Shown here: positions 25,590-38,588 of the stretch, piece by piece
Position numbering within the stretch: the stretch's first letter is position 1
How the letters are laid out: every line of letters starts with the position of its first letter
Source of the DNA: Pseudomonas sp. S09G 359
GTDB taxonomy: Bacteria; Pseudomonadota; Gammaproteobacteria; Pseudomonadales; Pseudomonadaceae
NCBI RefSeq assembly: GCF_002843605.1
Contig: NZ_CP025263.1
Location: 1,060,501 to 1,124,500 of the forward strand
Direction: 5' to 3'
Length of the DNA stretch: 64,000 nucleotides
Notes under the pieces: generated by a model
Told to the model about the DNA's origin: nothing
The model's database searches: none
The model's input: the letters and a program-made list of their open reading frames with translations, nothing else
Position numbers and translations under genes: made by a program

Positions 25590-26203
25590 CGGTTCGTCCT
25601 GGAAAGATGCTGATTGATTCATCAACGAATTGAGGGCCGGTACCGGAGTGGGTAGCGGCAGTTGTCGTACTACTATCGACAACTTCGTCCAGGACTGAAG
25701 GGTTACTGAATATTTCTCAGGGTTAAGCCGCTCTAAAACGCGGTTTTCGACAGGGTTTTTGGGTGTTTTTCGACCTGAATCCCGCTGAGATCCTCTGAAG
25801 GCCTTTGAGATCCCGCATAAGATAAATTCTATAAAAATTGTTATTTATCAATTTGTTATCTTGTTTTCGATGGCTTTTGAATTGTCGCCGAAAATCGGCG
25901 ATGACAGCACATACGTGCAAGCATGGCGAAAATTGATAGAAATCCACCCATTTACTCTAAAAAACTCATTAGTGTTGCCAGCGTTCTTAGGCATTTCGCG
26001 CGCAAAAGCCCTATCTAGACGCTTCACGTCAGATCATAGATAGATGGCAAATGGCCTTTTAATATGTTGCCAAATATTGCCCAGCGTGAAATATTCGCCC
26101 CTTCTTGTCATAGGACGTCATATGACAGTATGAATTATTCGATAAGCCGATAGAGCTTACGAATCCGTGAAAGCCATGAGTGCAGTTTCGTAGGGTAAAA
26201 GAG
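25590..26203. other. AT-rich gene-free region between the chemoreceptor and sugar dehydrogenase genes
   Basis: About 610 bases with no convincing gene. The part from about 25810 to 26160 is clearly richer in A and T than the surroundings and includes an inverted repeat GATAAAT/ATTTATC (25821-25849). A 60-codon frame at 25861-26043 lacks a ribosome site and a recognisable protein pattern. AT-rich upstream regions of this kind are typical binding targets of MvaT-type silencers in Pseudomonas, but no specific operator can be identified. Confidence 0.4.
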
Positions 26204-27604
26204 ATGCCGCGTAAAACGGTTAGGGAAAAAGGCATCAAACATGCCTTGGCAGGCGTGCTGACGCTTGTGGTTTGGGGGGCTGGCAGTGCGTACGGCCAGG
26301 CACTGGATGCCACGGCATCACCGGGCAAACGCCTGGCGGTTGCCGCGGATTGTGTGGCCTGCCACACCGCGCCCGGTGGGCAGCCCTTTGCTGGCGGCTA
26401 TCCGCTCAGCTCGCCGATGGGGGTGATTTATTCGACCAACATCACGCCGTCCAAATCAGCCGGTATCGGTGGCTATACCGCCGAACAATTCGCCCGTGCG
26501 GTCAGGGATGGAGTGACGCCCGATGGCACGCACCTTTATCCGGCCATGCCGTACACCTCCTACGCGAAGATGACCGACACCGACGTGGCGGACCTCTACC
26601 AGTACTTCATGCACGAAGTGCAGCCCGTCGATGCGCCGACGCCGAAGACCGACCTCGACTTCCCGTTCAACCTCCGCGCATCCATGCTCGGCTGGAACGC
26701 ATTGTTCCACAGCCAGAAACGCTTCACGCCAGACCCGGGCAAATCCGCCGAAGTGAACCGTGGTGACTACCTGGTGAATGCCCTGGCTCACTGCGACACC
26801 TGCCACACCCCGCGCAATGTGCTGATGGCGGCTGACAATAGCCAGCCACTCGCCGGCGGCGCGCTGGGCAGTTGGTATGCGCCCAATATCACCGCGGACA
26901 AAACCAGTGGCATTGGCGCCTGGTCCAGCGATGAATTGGTGGCGTACCTGCGCACCGGCCATGTCGAGGGCAAGGCACAAGCCGCCGGGCCGATGGCCGA
27001 AGCCGTTGAACACAGCCTGCAACATCTGGACGCTGTCGACCTCAAGGCCATTGCCGCCTACCTGCTGCAAACCCAGCCGATCAACACCGGCGAGGCCAAG
27101 CCCCGTCATGCGTTCGGCCAGGCTTCCAGCGATGAGCTGACCCTGCGGGGCGGCAAGCCCGAAGACAACCCGGGCTGGCATATCTTCAGCGGCACCTGCG
27201 CCAATTGCCATCAGCCTAACGGCCAGGGCACGCGGGAATACCCTTCGCTGTTCCACAACACCGCCACCAGCCGCAGCGACAACCTGATCGCGGCGATTGT
27301 CTACGGCGTGCACCGCGAAGTGGACGGCGTGGCTATCGACATGCCGGCATTTGGCCCGGATGCGCTGTTCACCGACCGCCTCAACGATCAGCAGATTGCC
27401 GACGTGAGCAACTACGTGCTTTCCCGCTACGGCAATGACGCGTTGAAGGTCACCGCCGCCGATGTGGCCCAGGTGCGTGCGGGTGGCCCCCAGGCACCGT
27501 TGGCGCTGATGGCCAAGTTCAGCATTCCGGCCATTATTCTGGCCTGCAGCCTGATTGCCTTGGCGGTGATCGTCATTGTTCGTCGCCGACGTCGGGAGGT
27601 TTGA
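26204..27604 (+). CDS. Tri-haem cytochrome c subunit of membrane sugar/alcohol dehydrogenase
   Basis: The 466-residue protein has a signal peptide (ending AYG/QA), three haem-binding CxxCH motifs (CVACH about 50, CDTCH about 197, CANCH about 332) and a C-terminal membrane anchor (FSIPAIILACSLIALAVIVI) followed by RRRRRE. This is the electron-transfer subunit of gluconate-2-, sorbitol- or alcohol-dehydrogenase complexes, passing electrons to ubiquinone at the periplasmic face. The start at 26204 follows AGGG; an upstream GTG at 26180 is less likely. Four bases separate it from the small-subunit gene. Confidence 0.92.
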   Translation: MPRKTVREKGIKHALAGVLTLVVWGAGSAYGQALDATASPGKRLAVAADCVACHTAPGGQPFAGGYPLSSPMGVIYSTNITPSKSAGIGGYTAEQFARAVRDGVTPDGTHLYPAMPYTSYAKMTDTDVADLYQYFMHEVQPVDAPTPKTDLDFPFNLRASMLGWNALFHSQKRFTPDPGKSAEVNRGDYLVNALAHCDTCHTPRNVLMAADNSQPLAGGALGSWYAPNITADKTSGIGAWSSDELVAYLRTGHVEGKAQAAGPMAEAVEHSLQHLDAVDLKAIAAYLLQTQPINTGEAKPRHAFGQASSDELTLRGGKPEDNPGWHIFSGTCANCHQPNGQGTREYPSLFHNTATSRSDNLIAAIVYGVHREVDGVAIDMPAFGPDALFTDRLNDQQIADVSNYVLSRYGNDALKVTAADVAQVRAGGPQAPLALMAKFSIPAIILACSLIALAVIVIVRRRRREV

Positions 27605-27607
27605 ATC

Positions 27608-28126
27608 ATGCACTCATCACTGAATGCACTGTCGCGCCGCAGTCTGCTGCGCGGCTCGGTCACGTTGGGGTTGGCGGCGCTGATCAGCGGCGTGATGCCC
27701 TGGCAATCGGCCATGGCCAGCGCCCAGTCGGACGCGGACTTCGCGGCCCTGTCGCAGTTCCTGGTCAGTCGCCCGGTGAATGCCGTGCTGGCAGCGCGTT
27801 ATTACGCGGCCCTGGATAAGCGTGCGCCAAACTTTGCCACCAACGTGATCGCCCTCAAGCAACTGGTGGCCGAGCGCGGCCTCAAGCACGTCGATGACTA
27901 CCTGGCGCTGGCCGATGCCGATCCGTCGTTGAAGGCGACGGCCACCAGCATCATTGCCGCCTGGTACCTGGGTATTGTCGGTGAGCCGGCGGACGCCGAG
28001 CTGATCAGCTACAGCGAAGCGCTGATGTACCGCCCTACCCACGGCACCCTCATCATCCCTACCTACGGTGGCGGCCCGGATTCATGGGGCCCCAAACCTA
28101 AAGCCCCACAGGATTCCACACTATGA
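27608..28126 (+). CDS. Small (Tat-exported) subunit of flavin sugar dehydrogenase
   Basis: This 172-residue protein begins with a twin-arginine signal (LSRRSLLRG, then a hydrophobic stretch ending MASA). It continues with helices and a PTHGTLIIPTYGGGPDSWG ending, as in the small subunits of FAD-dependent sorbitol, gluconate and glucose dehydrogenases. These subunits act as hitch-hiker chaperones, carrying the folded flavoprotein across the membrane by the Tat pathway. The large subunit here has no signal of its own, which fits. The gene overlaps the large-subunit gene by four bases. Confidence 0.88.
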   Translation: MHSSLNALSRRSLLRGSVTLGLAALISGVMPWQSAMASAQSDADFAALSQFLVSRPVNAVLAARYYAALDKRAPNFATNVIALKQLVAERGLKHVDDYLALADADPSLKATATSIIAAWYLGIVGEPADAELISYSEALMYRPTHGTLIIPTYGGGPDSWGPKPKAPQDSTL

Positions 28127-29757
28127 GCAACACTGAATTCGACGCTGACGTAGTCATCATCGGCTCCGGTGTCATGGGCGGGTTGATTGCGACCGGCCTG
28201 GCCAAGGCGAACAAGTCGGTGATCGTTCTTGAGGCCGGTCCTCGGGTCAATCGCCGTGATGTGGTTGAAACCTTCCGCAATGCCCCGGTCAAGCTGTCCC
28301 TGGCCAACGCCAAATTGCAGGGCGCGGGCTCACCGTACCCAAGCCTGCCGCACGCGCCGTCGACCTATGGCGATTACTTGCAGCAGGTCGGTCCGGTCAA
28401 ATACAACACCTCGTATTTGCGGGTGGTGGGCGGCACTACCTGGCACTTTGGTTCATCGCTGTGGCGTATGTTGCCCAACGATTTTCGCTTGAAGTCGTTG
28501 TATGGTCGCGGCCGTGACTGGCCGATCAGCTACGACGAGCTTGAGCCGTTCTATGCGCGTGCCGAAACCGAGCTGGGCGTGTCCGGCGTCGATGGCCAGG
28601 ATGAAAGCGGGCAGGGCGGCGATGCGTTCCCGCCGCGCTCGATTCCGTACCCGATGGAAGGGCTCAAGCCCAGCTACATGTTCACCCGGCTCGCGGAGAT
28701 GCTTGGCAAGGGCGGCTACAACCCGATCCTGGAGCCCAATGGTCGCGCTACTCGCCCCTATGGCAAGCGGCCGCCGTGTGCGGGCAATAACAACTGCAAC
28801 CCGGTGTGCCCGATTGCCGCCAAGTACGATGGCTCGATGCATATCGACGAGGCCGAGCGCCATGGCGCCAAGGTCCTGGAAAACTCGGTGGTGTACAAAA
28901 TCGAGGCCGGCGATGACGGCAAAATCACCGCCATCTGGTACATGCGCCCCGACAAGTCGACCCACAAGCTGACCGCACGCTATTTTGTGTTGGCTGCCTA
29001 TGGCATCGAATCGCCCAAGCTGCTGCTGATGTCGACCTCTGACAAATACCCCAACGGCATTGCCAACTCGTCCGACCAGGTGGGTCGCAACCTGATGGAC
29101 CACACCGGCATCAGCATGAACGTGATGACCAAGGAAGACATGTGGCCGGGTGAAGGTCCTACCCAGTTGCTGGTGTACCTGAACAGCCGCGACGGTGCGT
29201 TCCGCAAGGATTACCCGGGCTACAAGATCAAGGTGCGCAACACGGTTCCCACCTCGCAGATTACCTCCAACCTGATTGCCAAGGGCGTGCTGGGTTCCAA
29301 GCTGGATGAGCAGATTCGCTTGCAGTCGGCGCGTTCGCTGAACTGGGCGGTGGACTTCGAAACCCTGCCGCTGCCGGAAAACCGCGTAACGCCGAGCAAG
29401 ACCAAGTTCGACGCCATCGGCCTGCCGGTGCCCGAGATCTACTACAGCGTTCCTGACTACTGGCATGCCGGTAAAGAGAAAGCCCTGGAGGACTTCAAGC
29501 AGTTCGCCACGTTGCTGAACGCCGATATTCTCAGCACGGACGTCGGCTTCCAGAACCGTCAGCACATCATGGGCACGACCATCATGGGGGATGATCCCAA
29601 GGACTCGGTGGTCGACCGCGATTGCCGCAGCCATGACCATGCGAACCTGTTCATCGCAGGTACCAGCGTGATGCCGTCGTCGTCCTGCGTGAACCCGACG
29701 TTGACGGGCGCAGCCTTGAGTATTCGCATTGCCGATGTTCTGGTGAGCGAAGTCTGA
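28123..29757 (+). CDS. GMC-family flavoprotein, large catalytic subunit of sugar dehydrogenase
   Basis: This 544-residue protein has a FAD-binding motif (VVIIGSGVMGG, about 10-20) and a C-terminal GMC block (AGTSVMPSSSCVNPTLTGAA) with the catalytic Asn. Cysteines at 219, 225 and 229 follow a C-x5-C-x3-C pattern, which matches the [3Fe-4S] site of FAD-dependent glucose dehydrogenase alpha subunits. It should oxidise an aldose, polyol or aldonate in the periplasm and pass electrons via Fe-S to the tri-haem cytochrome. Gluconate, sorbitol and related substrates are all possible. Start overlaps the small-subunit stop (ATGA). Confidence 0.9.
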   Translation: MSNTEFDADVVIIGSGVMGGLIATGLAKANKSVIVLEAGPRVNRRDVVETFRNAPVKLSLANAKLQGAGSPYPSLPHAPSTYGDYLQQVGPVKYNTSYLRVVGGTTWHFGSSLWRMLPNDFRLKSLYGRGRDWPISYDELEPFYARAETELGVSGVDGQDESGQGGDAFPPRSIPYPMEGLKPSYMFTRLAEMLGKGGYNPILEPNGRATRPYGKRPPCAGNNNCNPVCPIAAKYDGSMHIDEAERHGAKVLENSVVYKIEAGDDGKITAIWYMRPDKSTHKLTARYFVLAAYGIESPKLLLMSTSDKYPNGIANSSDQVGRNLMDHTGISMNVMTKEDMWPGEGPTQLLVYLNSRDGAFRKDYPGYKIKVRNTVPTSQITSNLIAKGVLGSKLDEQIRLQSARSLNWAVDFETLPLPENRVTPSKTKFDAIGLPVPEIYYSVPDYWHAGKEKALEDFKQFATLLNADILSTDVGFQNRQHIMGTTIMGDDPKDSVVDRDCRSHDHANLFIAGTSVMPSSSCVNPTLTGAALSIRIADVLVSEV

Positions 29758-29768
29758 TCCGCCGCGCA

Positions 29769-29809
29769 ATAAAAAAGCCCCCTGACGCCAATGGCGCAGG
29801 GGGCTTTTT
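29769..29809 (+). terminator. Rho-independent terminator, bidirectional
   Basis: GCCCCCT and AGGGGGC enclose an inner CGCC/GGCG stem, flanked by A and T runs. It ends the dehydrogenase operon and, in the other direction, the dolP operon. Confidence 0.92.
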
Positions 29810-29823
29810 CGTACTGGGCTACA

Positions 29824-31458
<1,635 letters not shown>

Positions 31459-31459
<1 letters not shown>

Positions 31460-33270
31460 CAGCGCGGGGTGTCCGGCAGGCGCTGGACTTCGCCACCGAC
31501 GAACTTGGCCCATGGCATCTGGCGGTCAACCCGCTGGTTGGTGCTGATGCCCAGGTTGCCCGAGAGGCCGTCAACCCGTGTATCCGGGAGTGCCTTGAGC
31601 TGGCCCAGGCGCGGCGCCAGGCGGTAGGCGTCTACACCCATCGCGTACAGGCGGCCGAGGCTGCCGTTGGCTTGCGGCCATTGTGCGGCCACCTGGTTGC
31701 GCAGCGGGTCGGTGGTGTTCAGCAGCCAAGGGGTTTCGCAGAACATCACGTTGGTCATGTCCAGGTACTGGTTTTTGTCACCGCTGGCGCTGAACACGTG
31801 GGACGTGGCGTACACCGGTACATCACCGGCATATTGGAAGTTCAGGGTCGGCTTGATCTGCTGGGCCAGTTGCGGGGTGACGGCCAGGAAGATGAACTCG
31901 ATGTCCTGGCGACGCGACGGTTGTGCCGCTACGTCAGTGCCCACGGTGCTTTGCAGGCTCTTGGCGCGCCCTTCGCTTTTACGCAGCTGGAACAGGTCGG
32001 CAATTTGCTGGGCCAGGGCGACGGGCTGGTCGACGTACTCGACACCCACGACAGTACCGCCGTTGGCTTCCCAATCCTGGCGGAAGGCTTTGTAGACGCG
32101 CTCACCCCATTCGCCACGGGGCACCATGGCGGCTGCGCGGTGCAGGCCGTCGGCACGGGCGCGGCGCGAGACTTCGCGCGCTTCATCTTCAGCCGCCAGG
32201 CCAAACTGGAACAGTTGCGCCGGGCCCTGGTCGGTTTCGCTGTAGTTCAGGGCCAGGGTGGTGATCGGCAACTGAGGGCGCGCGCTGAGCTGTTTGACCA
32301 GCGGTTTCTCCAGCGGGCCGACGACCAGTTGCACGCCGGCAGCCTGGGCCTTGGCGTAGAAGTCGTCGAGGGAGGTCAGGCGCGAGCTGTCATAGAACTC
32401 GATGACCGGCGGCTTCTGCCCGGCTTGTTCAGCCTGGTAGTGGGCAGCCATGAAGCCTTCGCGCAGCGCTTTGCCGACGGAGGCCAACGGGCCATCCTGC
32501 GGCAGCAGCAGGGCGATCTTGCTCAGGGGCTGGCTGGCCAGTTCCTTGAGCTTGGTCAGCGGCGTCGGCAGGTTCACCGCCGCCGGGTGGCCCGGGTTCT
32601 GTGCGCGCCAGGTGTCGATCGCCGCTTGCTGTTGCTCAAGCGTACCGGCGCCCTTGACCGCCTGGGCCAGGCTGATCCAGCCGTCGAGTACCGGGTTGCC
32701 GCTGGCTTGCAGCTGTTCGGCCGGCAGGGCGGCAATCAGCGTCCAGATGGCTTCATGGTTGCTTTTGGCGGCGTCGCCACTGAGCAACGGCGCCATGGCC
32801 ACACGTTCACGCGCGGCGGCCAGGGTCTGGCCATCGGCTTCGTACGCGCGGGCATGCACGCTGCCGGTGCGAACCTGCTGTTCAGCCGGCAGGTCCTTCA
32901 GGTTTTGCAGGCTTGGATGGTTCAAGGCGGTCAGTGCGGCCTTGGGCTGGTTGCGCGCCATGGCCAGTTCGGCGGCCAGGGTGCTGGCAAACACTTGCGG
33001 AGCGGGTTTGAGCACGTCCAGAGGCACTTGCGCCAGAATCTGCGCCGAGCGTCCAGGGTTGTTCTGTTTGTAGGCCATGTCAGCTGCGCTCAGGCGCAGC
33101 AGTGCCGCCTGTTCTGGCGTCTTGGCGGTAGTGGCCTGTTCGAGCAGTTGCTCGATACTGGCGTCCGGGGTCCGTGGAAGGTCGCCAAGGCTGGACGAGG
33201 GCGAGCTGGCACACGCGGCCAACAGGGCAGCGAGGCAGAGGGCGGAGAGCAGCCGCAGGCAAGCGATCAT
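31459..33270 (-). CDS. lpoA: Penicillin-binding protein activator LpoA
   Basis: This 603-residue outer-membrane lipoprotein has a lipobox LAAC (Cys20). Its N-terminal half is helical and TPR-like (about 30-270), and its C-terminal half resembles a periplasmic-binding protein (KIALLLPQDGPLASVGKALR onward). LpoA reaches through peptidoglycan to activate PBP1a. I prefer the start at 33270 (MIACLRLLSAL) because AGGA lies eight bases upstream; an in-frame ATG at 33294 is possible. It heads the lpoA-yraN-SIS-dolP operon and is divergent from rsmI, the same arrangement as in E. coli. Confidence 0.92.
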
Positions 33271-33479
33271 GTAAGTGTTCCTGATACCGATCAAATTAGC
33301 GTGGAATTGTACCCAAGCACTGGCCCAGGCGCGATGTTACTGGCGTGAAACCGTCGATTTAGGTCGTGCAAATGTTGCTGTGAGCCATCAATGGCTTAAA
33401 AGGCATCGGCCGTGATGGCATATTTTCACGGCGCCTACGCGCTACAATGTGCCCTTTGCCAATCATCGAGGTGTGCGTT

Positions 33480-34352
33480 TTGACTGCTCCAGGTCCTTTG
33501 AATTCCACTGCAGGCTCGCTTTTTGTCGTGGCGACGCCCATTGGCAACCTGGACGACATCAGTGCCCGGGCGCTGAAAGTGTTGCGCGAGGTTAAATTGA
33601 TCGCGGCCGAAGATACGCGGCACTCCCAGCGGTTGATGCAGCATTTTGGCATCAGTACGCCATTGGCGGCTTGCCACGAGCACAACGAGCGCGAAGAAGG
33701 CAGCCGTTTTATCCAGCGTTTGCTGGCGGGCGACGACGTAGCGCTGATCTCCGATGCGGGCACGCCGTTGATCTCCGATCCTGGGTATCACCTGGTCCGT
33801 CAGGCGCGGGCCGCTGGTATCAATGTAGTGCCTGTTCCGGGAGCGTGCGCGCTGATCGCCGCGTTGTCGGCAGCAGGCCTGCCGTCGGACCGGTTTATTT
33901 TCGAAGGTTTCCTGCCGGCCAAGGCCGTGGGGCGGCGTGCGCGTCTTCAGGCGGTAAAGGAAGAGCCGCGCACGCTGATCTTTTATGAGGCCCCGCATCG
34001 CATCCTTGAATGCCTGCAGGACATGGAGCTGGTCTTTGGCGGCGAGCGCCTGGCGTTGTTGGCCCGTGAACTGACCAAAACCTTCGAAACCCTCAAGGGC
34101 CTGCCCCTGGAAGAGCTGCGCGCGTTTGTCGAAGGCGACAGCAACCAGCAGCGCGGCGAATGTGTGGTGCTGGTGGCGGGCTGGACGGCGCCGGAGAGTG
34201 AAGATGCGGTGGGCAGCGAAGCCATGCGCGTGCTCGACCTGCTGCTCAAGGAAATGCCCCTCAAGCGTGCCGCCGCTCTGGCGGCGGAAATTACCGGGGT
34301 GCGCAAGAACGTGCTGTATCAAGTCGCGCTGGATAAACAGAAAGCCGAATAG
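33480..34352 (+). CDS. rsmI: 16S rRNA (cytidine-1402-2'-O)-methyltransferase
   Basis: The 290-residue protein contains LFVVATPIGNLDDIS near the N-terminus, the motif LISDAGTPLISDPGY and the central FYEAPHRI, the standard blocks of RsmI. RsmI 2'-O-methylates C1402 of 16S rRNA in the decoding centre. The start is taken as TTG at 33480 (TTG ACT GCT CCA), because GAGGTG lies at normal distance upstream; the open frame extends upstream to an ATG at 33447 without a ribosome site. It is divergent from lpoA and lies about 100 bases before rnpB. Confidence 0.93.
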   Translation: MTAPGPLNSTAGSLFVVATPIGNLDDISARALKVLREVKLIAAEDTRHSQRLMQHFGISTPLAACHEHNEREEGSRFIQRLLAGDDVALISDAGTPLISDPGYHLVRQARAAGINVVPVPGACALIAALSAAGLPSDRFIFEGFLPAKAVGRRARLQAVKEEPRTLIFYEAPHRILECLQDMELVFGGERLALLARELTKTFETLKGLPLEELRAFVEGDSNQQRGECVVLVAGWTAPESEDAVGSEAMRVLDLLLKEMPLKRAAALAAEITGVRKNVLYQVALDKQKAE

Positions 34353-34410
34353 TTCCGGGGTTAAACCGGTATTCCGTCTGAACGTGATGGCAATGCTGTA
34401 CTTTTAATAC

Positions 34411-34439
34411 TTGTCCTGAGGCCGCCGTGCCGTTAACCT
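34411..34439 (+). promoter_or_regulatory. Candidate rnpB promoter
   Basis: TTGTCC (34411-34416) and TAACCT (34434-34439) are separated by 17 bases and lie about ten bases before the presumed 5' end of RNase P RNA. The -10 match is modest. Confidence 0.4.
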
Positions 34440-34448
34440 GCGCGGCGG

Positions 34449-34803
34449 AGAGTCGATTGGACAGTCGCTGCCCTCTATGAAAATTAGGGGGGGGAGGAAA
34501 GTCCGGGCTCCATAGGGCGAAGTGCCAGGTAATGCCTGGGAGGCGTGAGCCTACGGAAAGTGCCACAGAAAATAACCGCCTAAGCACTTCGGTGCCGGTA
34601 AGGGTGAAAAGGTGCGGTAAGAGCGCACCGCACGACTGGCAACAGTTCGTGGCTAGGTAAACCCCACTTGGAGCAAGACCAAATAGGGTCCCAAGGCGTG
34701 GCCCGCGCTGGGACCGGGTAGGTTGCTAAAGATGTCCAGTGATGGCCATCGTAGACGAATGACTGTTCAAGACAGAACCCGGCTTACAGATCGACTCTCC
34801 ACC
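34449..34803 (+). ncRNA. rnpB: RNase P catalytic RNA (class A)
   Basis: The sequence has the universal RNase P RNA elements. The 5' AGAGTCGAT pairs with the 3' ATCGACTCT to form P1. CR-I follows as GAGGAAAGTCCGGGCTC with the CATAGGG segment, then the AGGGTGAAAAGGTG region, CAAGACCAAATAGGG, and the 3' CCGGCTTACAGATCG. With the precursor-tRNA-processing C5 protein encoded elsewhere, it removes 5' leaders from tRNA precursors. Length, about 355 bases, is normal. A CCTTTTT run follows. It sits between rsmI and mraZ, as commonly seen in Pseudomonas. Confidence 0.97.
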
Positions 34804-35052
34804 TTTTTCCTTTTGTCCGAATCTCGGGCAAAAACCCGGTAGTAACGCAAGAATCCCTCCCTGCCGAATCATTGGCAGATGCATCTTCGTAATACCAAAA
34901 AAATCTTACTCTTAATAAATTACTTTAACTTTAAGCCGTAGCTCTTTGAGCTATTTGCGCTTGCCGGGCCAAAAACATCGCCGAACTCTGGTTTCTCCTC
35001 CGTTTACGCTCCTAAATCTCCGTTCTGTAAGGCTTTTCCTTGAATCCGCGCC
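34804..35052. other. Intergenic stretch between rnpB and the mraZ promoter
   Basis: About 250 bases with the rnpB T run at its start, an AT-rich block at about 34890-34940 and a small hairpin TAGCTC-TTT-GAGCTA at about 34938-34953. No open frame is credible here. Upstream AT-rich DNA may help the mraZ promoter, but no defined element can be named. Confidence 0.4.
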
Positions 35053-35082
35053 TTGACGGTGTGGTGGGCGCATTCCTATAGT
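35053..35082 (+). promoter_or_regulatory. Sigma70 promoter of the dcw cluster (Pmra)
   Basis: TTGACG (35053-35058) and TATAGT (35077-35082) are separated by 18 bases, five of six consensus matches each. It is the best promoter in the region and drives mraZ and the following division genes. Confidence 0.75.
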
Positions 35083-35090
35083 GTGCGCAA

Positions 35091-35115
35091 GTGGCGGAAA
35101 GTGGCACAAAGTGGG
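35091..35115 (+). promoter_or_regulatory. MraZ operator: three GTGG repeats
   Basis: Three direct repeats start at 35091, 35101 and 35111 (GTGGCGGAAA, GTGGCACAAA, GTGGGTTTTT), exactly ten bases apart and just after the promoter. MraZ in other bacteria binds TGGG-type direct repeats with this spacing upstream of its own gene and represses the dcw promoter, so this is the expected autorepression site. Confidence 0.8.
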
Positions 35116-35156
35116 TTTTTTGAACGTAAAACGCTAAAATTTGGAGAAACGCATCT

Positions 35157-35612
35157 GTGTTTCGCGGAGCTAACGCTATCAGTCTCGATGCAAAAGGCCG
35201 TCTCGCCATGCCGAGCCGGTATCGTGACGAGCTGATTTCGCGAAGTTCCGGACAGTTAATCATCACCATTGATGCCGTTGATCCTTGTTTGTGTGTTTAC
35301 CCCCTCGATGAGTGGGAGTTGATTGAAACCAAGTTGCGCGCGCTGCCTTCATTGCGTGAAGAGAACCGCCGCCTCCAGCGTTTGCTGATTGGTAATGCCG
35401 TCGACCTCGAGCTCGATGGCAGTGGTCGTTTCCTGGTGCCCCCGCGTCTGCGCGAGTACGCCAAGCTCGATAAGCGCGCAATGCTGGTCGGCCAACTGAA
35501 CAAGTTCCAATTGTGGGACGAAGATGCCTGGGATGCTGTTTCTGCAGCGGACCTGGCTGCTATTCAACAACCGGGCGCTATGCCTGATGAACTGCGTGAT
35601 TTGATCCTGTGA
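35157..35612 (+). CDS. mraZ: Transcriptional regulator MraZ
   Basis: The 151-residue protein contains two SpoVT-AbrB/MraZ repeats: one near residues 5-52 ([19 protein letters not shown]) and one near 83-128 ([20 protein letters not shown]). MraZ forms ring-shaped oligomers and binds direct repeats upstream of its own operon to repress the dcw cluster. The start is GTG at 35157, after TTTGGAG. The stop overlaps the rsmH start. The operator candidate lies 40-65 bases upstream. Confidence 0.95.
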   Translation: MFRGANAISLDAKGRLAMPSRYRDELISRSSGQLIITIDAVDPCLCVYPLDEWELIETKLRALPSLREENRRLQRLLIGNAVDLELDGSGRFLVPPRLREYAKLDKRAMLVGQLNKFQLWDEDAWDAVSAADLAAIQQPGAMPDELRDLIL

Positions 35613-36552
35613 CTATTGATAGCGGCTTTAACCACATCACCGTACTGCTTGACGAAGCCGTTGAGGCTCTCGCCGTACGCGCGGATGGCTGCTATTTGGA
35701 TGGCACCTTTGGCAGGGGCGGGCACAGCCGGTTGATACTCAGCCAGCTCGGGTCCGACGGTAAGCTCCTCGGGTTCGACAAAGACCCCCAAGCGATTGCC
35801 ACCGGGCAAGCGCTAGCGGCCGAAGACGGCCGCTTTGTCGTTGTGCAGCGTAGCTTTGCCGAGCTGGGTGCCGAAGTGGCCGAACGCGGCATGGCAGGCA
35901 AGGTGGCCGGGGTTTTGCTCGACCTCGGCGTGTCTTCGCCGCAGCTTGACGACCCCGAGCGCGGCTTCAGTTTCATGAACGACGGCCCGCTCGATATGCG
36001 CATGGACCCGACCCGTGGGGTCAGTGCCGCGCAGTTCATCGCCACCGCTCCGGTAGAAGAAATCGCCCGTGTCTTCAAAGAGTACGGCGAAGAGCGCTTC
36101 GCCGGCCGCATGGCCCGTGCCGTGGTCGAGCGTCGCGAAATCCAGCCGTTCGAACGCACCGCCGACCTCGCCGAAGTGCTGAAGGTCGCCAACCCTGCGT
36201 GGGAAAAAGGCAAGAACCCGGCCACCCGTGCATTCCAGGGCCTGCGTATTCACGTCAACAACGAATTGGGCGACCTGGAGGCTGGCCTCGAGGCCGCCCT
36301 CGAGGCGCTGGAAGTGGGCGGTCGTCTGGTGGTGATCAGCTTCCACTCCCTGGAAGACCGTATCGTCAAACTGTTCATGCGTCGCCTGGTCAAGGGTGAG
36401 TCCGACAACCTGCCGCGCAACCTGCCGGTACGTTTCGAAGCCTTTGTGCCGAAAATCAAAATCCATGGCAAAGCGCAGTTCGCTTCCGAAGCCGAACTCA
36501 AGGCCAACCCACGCTCCCGCAGCGCCGTCATGCGCGTCGCGGAGAAGTTGCG

Positions 36553-36556
<4 letters not shown>
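35609..36556 (+). CDS. rsmH: 16S rRNA (cytosine-1402-N4)-methyltransferase
   Basis: This 315-residue protein has the SAM-binding block [15 protein letters not shown] (about 27-41), the [20 protein letters not shown] motif, RMDPTRG and [14 protein letters not shown], all invariant in RsmH (MraW). It N4-methylates C1402 of 16S rRNA, the same nucleotide that RsmI modifies on the ribose; rsmI lies only 1.2 kb upstream. The start is GTG, overlapping the mraZ stop by four bases, and the stop overlaps ftsL. Confidence 0.95.

Positions 36557-38587
<2,031 letters not shown>

Positions 38588-38588
<1 letters not shown>

Noticed and set aside
25861..26043. 60-codon frame in the AT-rich region
   Set aside because: Lacks a ribosome site and family resemblance; length is within chance for AT-rich DNA next to a promoter region.
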